Origin: a virus | DNA: 36,031 bases | Virus record (IMG/VR): IMGVR_UViG_3300036985_001476 | Coordinates: 1-36,031 of that record | Direction: 5' to 3' (one strand) | In this document: positions 31,573-36,031 of the stretch, piece after piece | Numbering within the stretch: position 1 is the first letter of the stretch | Layout of the letters: each line of letters starts with the position of its first letter | Notes under the pieces: model-generated | The model's input: only the letters and a program-made list of their open reading frames with translations | What the model was told of the DNA's origin: nothing | The model's database searches: none | Program-made: the position numbers and the translations under genes

Positions 31573-31860
31573 ATGCTAGAACGTGACATTGAAAAATATT
31601 TTAAATGGATAGTTGAAACTCATGGAGGAAAGACGTATAAATTCACTTCACCTGCACATAGAGGGGCATCAGATAGGATTGCTTGCATGTCAGATGGTTC
31701 GTGCTGGTTTGTGGAACTTAAAACAAAAGGGGGTAGATTATCAGAATTACAAAAACTATTTGCACTAGAAATGATAAGGCTTAACCAAAACTATGCGTGT
31801 CTTTGGACAATAGAACAGATTGATAATTGGGCAATAGAATGTTTGGGATTACATATTTAA
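31573..31860 (+). CDS. VRR-NUC domain nuclease
   Basis: The protein has 95 residues from the ATG behind GAGAG; an in-frame ATG at 31525 lacks a ribosome site. The sequence is a minimal stand-alone VRR-NUC: acidic N-terminal helix (ERDIEKYF), G31ASD34R with the metal-binding Asp, then F-V-E48-L-K50 and Q60, completing the D...ExK...Q PD-(D/E)XK core. Such nucleases cut branched or flapped DNA in repair and phage replication. It is first in the rightward early operon, which ends with an SNF2 helicase, a common partner in phages. Confidence 0.9.
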   Translation: MLERDIEKYFKWIVETHGGKTYKFTSPAHRGASDRIACMSDGSCWFVELKTKGGRLSELQKLFALEMIRLNQNYACLWTIEQIDNWAIECLGLHI

Positions 31861-31943
31861 TTAGATTGATTATATGTTTAGTAATTTTAACGGTCATGCT
31901 TCCGCTGGCCATCATTAACTTATGGGTAACAAAATGGAAATAG
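31839..31943 (+). CDS. 34-residue single-helix membrane protein
   Basis: The gene encodes MFGITYLIRLIICLVILTVM and continues LPLAIINLWVTKWK. It has one membrane helix with positive charges at both ends. It overlaps the VRR-NUC end by 22 bases and its stop overlaps the start of the next gene. The ribosome site is poor. Position and hydrophobic pattern support a real small phage membrane protein. Confidence 0.5.
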   Translation: MFGITYLIRLIICLVILTVMLPLAIINLWVTKWK

Positions 31944-32110
31944 ATCAAGACATAGACTGGTTGTATGCACAAGTTGTAAAAGGAGGGCTTAAACGTCCGA
32001 CTGAGAAACAGGAAGACGAATTTGATTATCTGGTAAGCCGATATAGAAGGTTGTTAGGTCTAACTGTATCTTCAGCCAGAACACGAGCTTTTAAGGAAGT
32101 CATGATGTGA
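31934..32110 (+). CDS. Small acidic-basic protein of unknown function
   Basis: The protein has 58 residues from MEIDQDIDWLYAQVV (ATG at 31934, overlapping the stop of the upstream membrane peptide); an ATG at 31922 would add four residues. It is helical with charged clusters (RPTEKQEDEFDYLVSRYRRL). No family recognised. It ends VMM just before the DUF3310-like gene. Confidence 0.55.
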   Translation: MEIDQDIDWLYAQVVKGGLKRPTEKQEDEFDYLVSRYRRLLGLTVSSARTRAFKEVMM

Positions 32111-32157
32111 TCTGGCCGGAATTAACTTTTCCACCAATAAACTTATGGAGTTATCCA

Positions 32158-32373
32158 ATGCCCGACAAAAAGATGGTTGGGGGTAAGCACTACTTATTAC
32201 CGATCCAACCCGTTACTTACATACACGCTAACAAACTACCGTTTATGGAAGGTAACATAATAAAGTACATTACGCGCCATCGAAGCAAGAATGGCGCAGA
32301 AGATATAAAGAAAATCATACACTACTGTGAACTAATCTTGGAGCTTGAATACAATGAACGACCTACAACGTGA
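32158..32373 (+). CDS. DUF3310-like protein (SaV-type)
   Basis: The protein has 71 residues from MPDKKMVGGKHY, chosen because GGAG stands 8 bases before this ATG; an in-frame GTG at 32107 would extend it by 17 residues. Motifs IQPVTYIHANKLPFMEGNII and KYITRHRSKNGAEDIKKIIH match the DUF3310 pattern (HY...P.e.i......f..GN.iKY..R...K...eDl.Ka). The family is frequent in phage early regions and has been linked to nucleotide metabolism, unproven. Confidence 0.82.
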   Translation: MPDKKMVGGKHYLLPIQPVTYIHANKLPFMEGNIIKYITRHRSKNGAEDIKKIIHYCELILELEYNERPTT

Positions 32374-32833
32374 AGCACAACGAAAAAGATGCCTTGAGTA
32401 TTACCATAAGAACAAAAAAGCCATACACGAACGAGTTATGTTGAAACGCAAAGCGGATAAATTAAAAAAACGCATAGCGGAAACTTCAATTCTTCCTCCA
32501 GTACCTCAAAAAAGCATCACCAAGAAAGAAATAATGGCTTTAATCGGTATTAAAGCATTGATGCTCGATAAGATCGTGAAAGACCCTCGCTATTGTATGC
32601 CTAAGCATGTCGCCACCCATATTGACGGATCAATTCTATACAACCGATCTGAGATCATGGATTGGCTTCCATATATCAGAGAAGTCTGCGCGTTCATGTA
32701 TAAACGTCCCCCGATCAAATTAACTGGAATGGCAGCGCAAATTGTCCAATTCATGCACCGAAGTAAAGACATGGAGTTGTATTGTGATGAATTAAGACGT
32801 AAACAATTAGATAGGCGGATTAACAATGGCTAG
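32354..32833 (+). CDS. Basic protein with AlpA/MerR-like HTH
   Basis: The protein has 159 residues from the ATG at 32354 (GGAG upstream); a TTG nine bases earlier is less likely. Residues 1-45 are very basic and helical (REAQRKRCLEYYHKNKKAIH, then LKRKADKLKKRIAE). Residues about 53-105 look like a winged HTH of the excisionase/AlpA type: TKKEIMALIGIKALMLDKIV and a later LYNRSEIMDWLPYI. A helical tail follows. It is likely a DNA-binding regulator of early genes. Overlaps the DUF3310-like gene by 20 bases. Confidence 0.68.
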   Translation: MNDLQREAQRKRCLEYYHKNKKAIHERVMLKRKADKLKKRIAETSILPPVPQKSITKKEIMALIGIKALMLDKIVKDPRYCMPKHVATHIDGSILYNRSEIMDWLPYIREVCAFMYKRPPIKLTGMAAQIVQFMHRSKDMELYCDELRRKQLDRRINNG

Positions 32834-33104
32834 GGATGTAGACTACGCCCTCATATTGCAAGTGCTTTATAGCAGAGGCTACACCTTAGCCAGTATATCA
32901 AAAGTTACAGGCACAGCGGTAAGCTCGTTATCTAATGTAAAACAAGAAACTAAACCAGTACCAACTGGCTGGCATGATGGCTGGGAAGGAATGGCATTGC
33001 AAGACTATTACCGTAAAGCATTAGGTGAAGCACCACCCCATGTTGGGGATTACATTGAACTTGGAGAATATTGTGAAGAAAATGAAATATCCGCTACCTC
33101 ATGA
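32826..33104 (+). CDS. Small HTH protein, candidate regulator
   Basis: The protein has 92 residues. Residues 6-38 (DYALILQVLYSRGYTLASIS, then KVTGTAVSSLSNVKQE) form a clear helix-turn-helix with a Cro/XRE-like spacing. The C-terminal part has GWHDGWEGMALQDYYRKALG, seen in small phage regulators. It overlaps the previous gene by 8 bases. It may repress or activate early phage promoters, for example through the 9-bp repeats at 23.1-23.5 kb, but no link is shown. Confidence 0.66.
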   Translation: MARDVDYALILQVLYSRGYTLASISKVTGTAVSSLSNVKQETKPVPTGWHDGWEGMALQDYYRKALGEAPPHVGDYIELGEYCEENEISATS

Positions 33105-33276
33105 AAATGCCAGATGCTTAGGAAGCAACTGCGACAAAAAAGAAAACTGCTCACGTTATCTATCTATTGAAGTAGATACAAAAGATTTCATGTGGCATGG
33201 CGACTTCAAGAAAGAACTGAACCAACTTGAATGTGACCTTTTTATTGACTTTAGGGACAATTACTATGAGCATTGA
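33082..33276 (+). CDS. Small cysteine-containing protein
   Basis: The protein has 64 residues from MKYPLPHENARCLGSNCDKK. Four Cys are visible (C12, C17 and C23 in CLGSNCDKKENC, and one near residue 52, LECDLF), possibly a zinc site. An in-frame ATG at 33025 would lengthen it inside the upstream gene. Similar short CxGxxCxxxxxCxRY proteins occur in proteobacterial phages. Overlaps the previous gene. Confidence 0.6.
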   Translation: MKYPLPHENARCLGSNCDKKENCSRYLSIEVDTKDFMWHGDFKKELNQLECDLFIDFRDNYYEH

Positions 33277-33559
33277 GCAACAACCTGAAGCGTGGATAGT
33301 TATCAATAAAGAAACAGGTTACAGAACACAAGTAAGTTATTTTCCAGATTTGTATAATAAAGATATGTTTGAAGTAATACCGCTATATACTCATCCAAAA
33401 CCTGAGCAAGAGCCTGTGGCTTGGATGGTAGAAACCCATTTTAATAATGAGCCTATCAAAGAGTTTCATACGGTTAAACCAATGGAACGAGTTTATAAAT
33501 ATTGTAAAGTTACAGAGCTATTCGCTGAAAAACATCACGGCATTGGAGGTTGGGAATGA
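33266..33559 (+). CDS. Phage protein with repeated PxAW motif
   Basis: The protein has 97 residues from MSIEQQPEAWIVINKETGYR; the ATG overlaps the upstream stop region. It contains EVIPLYTHPKPEQEPVAWMV, typical of a modular family common in enterobacterial phages (PVAWM...PLYTHP), so it is probably built from two related PxAW units. Function unknown. Ends in ATGA overlap with the next gene. Confidence 0.62.
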   Translation: MSIEQQPEAWIVINKETGYRTQVSYFPDLYNKDMFEVIPLYTHPKPEQEPVAWMVETHFNNEPIKEFHTVKPMERVYKYCKVTELFAEKHHGIGGWE

Positions 33560-33777
33560 GTAAAGAAATAAATGATCTTAAGCAACAAATAATGTGGCTA
33601 CAAAATCAAAATGCTTTCCTTAAAAATAGAGAAGAAGCACTCCGTGACCATTTTGCTGGAATGGCTATGCAGGGGTTATTGTCTTCAGATAAAGATGCTA
33701 AATGGGCTGAAGACGATATTGCTTTGATTGCTTATGGTCAAGCTGATTCAATGTTAGAAAGAAGGGGGAAAAAATAA
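33556..33777 (+). CDS. Small coiled-coil protein of unknown function
   Basis: The protein has 73 residues from the ATG behind GGAGG and overlapping the upstream TGA. The N-terminal 30 residues form a coil (KEINDLKQQIMWLQNQNAFL), followed by FAGMAMQGLLS and DDIALIAYGQADSMLERRGK. The AMQGLL and A-YxQADxML pattern recurs, from memory, in phage hypothetical proteins. Ends in TAATG overlap with the next gene. Confidence 0.65.
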   Translation: MSKEINDLKQQIMWLQNQNAFLKNREEALRDHFAGMAMQGLLSSDKDAKWAEDDIALIAYGQADSMLERRGKK

Positions 33778-34352
33778 TGATTTACATTAAATGGTTCATA
33801 TTACTGATTATAAACTTAGTAACAAACCTACTATCTTTACCTTTAGCGCCATTTGTAGCTTTGTTTGCAAATGAGGAAGGTTGGTTGCCAAAATGGTTGT
33901 ATTATTTTCAGACACAGGACAATCCCATCGATGGTGATGAAGGGTTTAAAACACTTTATGCGCCTTTTATTCCTGTTAAGAATAAGTACCAACGTTGGCG
34001 CAACAGAACTGCATGGCTGTGGAGAAACAAGTTGTATTATTTCTCATATAAAGTTTTGAGCGTGAGATACAATCCTTTAAAAGAAATCTTAGTAGACTCA
34101 GGCGATGATGGTGTCGGCAATGGCGCACCCAACGTGCCGGGATCAGGTAAGTCTGGACTATCAGTAGCAAAACTGTACCGAGGCAAAAAATTAATAGCGT
34201 TTAAATATTACTACATAAGGCAATACAAAAGCCATCCTGATAAGTGCATTAGACTACTTATCGGTTGGAAACTTGCTGGATATATTGATGGTGATGAACG
34301 AGTGGCTACATTCGGATTTTCACCAAGCCCTTGGATGCACTTTATTAAATAA
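33777..34352 (+). CDS. Membrane-anchored phage protein (DUF7338-like)
   Basis: The protein has 191 residues. Residues 5-30 (KWFILLIINLVTNLLSLPLA then PFVALF) form a membrane segment. The soluble part starts GWLPKWLYYFQTQDNPIDGD, which I associate with a phage family annotated as DUF7338 (from memory). It is Trp/Tyr-rich and basic in the middle (KNKYQRWRNRTAWLWRNKLY) and ends WMHFIK. A role at the inner face of the membrane is inferred. Coupled to the upstream gene by TAATG. Confidence 0.7.
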   Translation: MIYIKWFILLIINLVTNLLSLPLAPFVALFANEEGWLPKWLYYFQTQDNPIDGDEGFKTLYAPFIPVKNKYQRWRNRTAWLWRNKLYYFSYKVLSVRYNPLKEILVDSGDDGVGNGAPNVPGSGKSGLSVAKLYRGKKLIAFKYYYIRQYKSHPDKCIRLLIGWKLAGYIDGDERVATFGFSPSPWMHFIK

Positions 34353-34356
34353 TTAT

Positions 34357-34437
34357 ATGGCTAATAAGACAACTAATAAACAACGTAAGAAAAACGTTTT
34401 TAAAGCTAACGAGCGTAGTTATGAAACCAAAAATTAA
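34357..34437 (+). CDS. 26-residue strongly basic peptide
   Basis: The gene encodes MANKTTNKQRKKNVFKANER then SYETKN. It is rich in Lys, Arg and Asn and probably disordered. It lies in the gap after the membrane protein gene and overlaps the next small gene. No ribosome site is obvious. A nucleic acid binding role would fit the charge; this is a tentative call. Confidence 0.4.
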   Translation: MANKTTNKQRKKNVFKANERSYETKN

Positions 34438-34540
34438 ACGAGTAGGACGATTTTGGGTATGTGGAGGGCCTTACGAAATTGCAGGATATGGACGCACTCC
34501 TTGTGAAGCTTATTTAAATTGGAGAAACCAATGGTTTTAA
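34421..34540 (+). CDS. Small conserved phage protein, 39 residues
   Basis: The gene encodes MKPKIKRVGRFWVCGGPYEI and then AGYGRTPCEAYLNWRNQWF. The pattern RRVGxFWVC...GYGxTPxEAYxxW is, from memory, common in small phage proteins of unknown function. It overlaps the upstream basic peptide by 17 bases and the helicase by 10, and its end contains the helicase ribosome site. Confidence 0.6.
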   Translation: MKPKIKRVGRFWVCGGPYEIAGYGRTPCEAYLNWRNQWF

Positions 34541-35874
34541 GACCTTATCAGGATGAAGCTGCTGATTTCTTGTACAGCCGTGATCGAGCAATGATCCTTG
34601 CACCTGTTGGTGCTGGCAAGACGGCCATCACTCTAACAGCTATGCAGGCGATGATTCAGGACGGGCATGTTAAGCGTTTTCTAGTGCTTGCACCTAAACG
34701 TGTGTGTACAGATGTTTGGAGGCAGGAGGGCTTAAAATGGTCGCCTAAATTAACGATTAAAGTAGCAGTAGGGCTAACAAAAATTAGAGTGGGGGCATTT
34801 TTATCGTGTTCAGATATTGTCGTAACGAATTACGATAATTTGCTATGGTTATGCCGTGAACGTCCTGACTTGCTTCAAGGCTTTGACGGTATTGTTTTTG
34901 ACGAGCTGACACGTTTGAAAAACCCATCTGGATCACGTTTTAAAGCATTGTTCAAAGTGATAGACCTGTTCAAGATACGTTGGGGCTTGACCGGATCATT
35001 CACTAGCAATGGTTTAGAAGATGTGTTTGGACAATGTAAAGTAGTAGACCAATCATTGCTAGGCAGAAGCAAAAACGCTTTCCTACAACAATATTTTGTT
35101 CTGATGAATCGTGATTATGGTGAATGGGCTGCACGTCCTGATTCCTTACCTAAGATTATGAAAACTATCAAACCTGCTACCTATCTGTTGGATGCAGGTG
35201 ATTACGCTGATCTGATGCCACCTTTGCACATGGTTGAGATTAAGTGCAAGATGGACATGGAGCATTATAATACTATGAAGAAGGACTTAGTGGTAGCGTT
35301 TCCCAGTGCAACTGCGATTGCAACTAATTTGGCTGTAGTAACAGGTAAGCTTCAGCAAATGAGTTCTGGGTTTGTATATCACACGACTTCTACGCCTAGT
35401 AAGTCTCCAGGTAAGTTTAACACTTCCACACAATCAATATGGTTTTCTAGCCATAAATTCGACAGATTAGAAGAATTGCTTGCAGAAAATCAAAGAGACT
35501 GTACAATGATTTTTTACACCTACAAGGAAGAACTCGAAGAACTTAAACGGAGATACCCTTACGCGCAGACATTAGATGATGATAATGCTGTTGAGCGTTG
35601 GAATACAGGGCAGATTGAGTTGTTGTTGGCGCACCCTAAAAGCGCAGGGCATGGCTTGAATCTTCAGCATCACGGCAATAAGATTGTGTTCTTATCGTTG
35701 CCGTGGTCACGGGAGCTTTATGAACAAGCAATTGGGCGTATACATCGGAGTGGTCAAAAACGTGAAGTGTGGTGCTATATATTAATGACTGAAAACACTA
35801 TAGACGAACGCATTTATTCGGTATTACAAGAAAAATGCACATTATCTGAAATTGCAATAGAGGCGTTACGATGA
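34531..35874 (+). CDS. SNF2-family DEAD-like helicase
   Basis: The protein has 447 residues from the ATG at 34531, with GGAG 7 bases upstream (a TTG at 34519 is rejected). Motif Q-like RPYQDEA, Walker A APVGAGKT (24-31), motif II D124ELT127 (variant of DEAH) and motif III LTGSFTSN (about 155) form the first RecA lobe. The second lobe has AGHGLNLQHH and motif VI QAIGRIHRSGQ. Phage SNF2 helicases of this size usually accompany VRR-NUC genes and act in replication or recombination; both are here in one operon. Confidence 0.92.
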   Translation: MVLRPYQDEAADFLYSRDRAMILAPVGAGKTAITLTAMQAMIQDGHVKRFLVLAPKRVCTDVWRQEGLKWSPKLTIKVAVGLTKIRVGAFLSCSDIVVTNYDNLLWLCRERPDLLQGFDGIVFDELTRLKNPSGSRFKALFKVIDLFKIRWGLTGSFTSNGLEDVFGQCKVVDQSLLGRSKNAFLQQYFVLMNRDYGEWAARPDSLPKIMKTIKPATYLLDAGDYADLMPPLHMVEIKCKMDMEHYNTMKKDLVVAFPSATAIATNLAVVTGKLQQMSSGFVYHTTSTPSKSPGKFNTSTQSIWFSSHKFDRLEELLAENQRDCTMIFYTYKEELEELKRRYPYAQTLDDDNAVERWNTGQIELLLAHPKSAGHGLNLQHHGNKIVFLSLPWSRELYEQAIGRIHRSGQKREVWCYILMTENTIDERIYSVLQEKCTLSEIAIEALR

Positions 35875-36031
35875 AATTAAGTTGGAGAAGTTTAAACGAG
35901 GTATTGGCAGGTATGAATGAAGAAGAAGTCCTTAAACTTCTTGAGGAAGAAAAAACAGGTGCTAGACGTGCGATGGTTATGATACGGCTACATCAACGTT
36001 TTTGCACCTTGAGGATGGCAAGGGAGCGCAA
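35871..36031 (+). CDS. Small charged protein, 5' part (continues at the left end)
   Basis: The ATG overlaps the TGA of the helicase gene (ATGA), so translation is probably coupled to it. After circular joining the protein is 61 residues, starts MKLSWRSLNEVLAGMNEEEV and ends GEQQ. It is helical and highly charged, with an acidic EEEVLKLLEEEK segment followed by an Arg-rich half (RLHQRFCTLRMARER). Small proteins of this kind (EEEVLxLLEEE then RxxxLxRxHQRxxxLR) are, from memory, common in phage early regions. Their function is unknown to me. Confidence 0.8.
   Translation, partial: MKLSWRSLNEVLAGMNEEEVLKLLEEEKTGARRAMVMIRLHQRFCTLRMARER
35909..36031. repeat. Terminal direct repeat, right copy
   Basis: This is the exact second copy of bases 1-123. 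Joining the two copies restores a 61-residue gene that starts at 35871 and ends at 148, which supports circular closure. Confidence 0.95.

Noticed and set aside
32107-32157. N-terminal extension of the DUF3310-like gene from a GTG
   Set aside because: The ATG at 32158 has a good GGAG site, and the extension is outside the family domain.
1-36031. Integrated prophage with attachment sites
   Set aside because: No integrase or flanking host genes were found. The ends match each other exactly over 123 bp, which fits a circular or terminally redundant phage genome.
1-36031. tRNA or rRNA genes
   Set aside because: No cloverleaf-like or rRNA-like sequence was noticed by eye on either strand, and most of the window is filled by coding frames. 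A tRNA scan was not run.

Overview
The window is a complete, AT-rich tailed-phage genome assembled as a circle. Bases 1-123 are repeated exactly at 35909-36031, and one small gene reads unbroken through the joint, so the unique genome is about 35,908 bp. An embedded Rz/Rz1 spanin pair and a GH24 lysozyme indicate a Gram-negative host. The virion genes look podovirus-like: a large portal with a glutamine-rich C-terminal coil, a coat protein with a separate scaffold, an adaptor, a nozzle-like protein, and several Gly/Gln/Ala-rich putative ejection proteins. I see no tape-measure, tail-tube or sheath gene. There is also no integrase, no clear lysogeny repressor and no phage RNA polymerase, so a lytic phage using host RNA polymerase is the simplest reading. 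The host genus cannot be told from the sequence.

Layout. (1) 22732 down to 449, minus strand: terS, terL, portal, tail-fibre and repeat proteins, scaffold, major capsid, decoration-like protein, adaptor, nozzle, GNAT enzyme, ejection-type proteins, tail fibre, then a lysis cassette (holin candidate, Rz/Rz1, a second membrane protein, a DUF5856-like protein, lysozyme). An HNH endonuclease gene with its own near-consensus promoter sits backwards inside this block (3210-3788). (2) 22733-23565: an 833-bp gene-free region with a 17-bp direct repeat, C-tracts, ten GGGCAA-type hexamers able to form G-quadruplexes, at least thirteen 9-bp GTTAGYWAT iterons in opposed clusters, and a TTA-rich stretch. 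It is a strong candidate replication origin or master control region. (3) 23566-25117, plus strand: six short genes closed by terminators, including a cysteine-rich protein and two tiny membrane peptides. (4) 31462 down to 25234, minus strand: the replication block, with a small protein, a Cas4/RecB-like Fe-S nuclease (DUF2800 type), a possible ssDNA-binding protein, family A DNA polymerase and a primase-SF3 helicase fusion. (5) 31573 through the circular joint to 492, plus strand: VRR-NUC nuclease, a DUF3310-like protein, HTH proteins, many small genes, an SNF2-type helicase and a secreted repeat protein.

Most genes are packed with ATGA or TAATG overlaps, so translational coupling is widespread. 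Divergent control regions lie at 22.7-23.6 kb and 31.46-31.57 kb. Convergent boundaries lie at 25.1-25.2 kb (strong bidirectional terminator plus a large inverted repeat) and at 449-492, where two genes overlap tail to tail. The least explained parts are the iteron/G-quadruplex region, the small-gene module beside it, and a terminator that abuts the DNA polymerase start codon.
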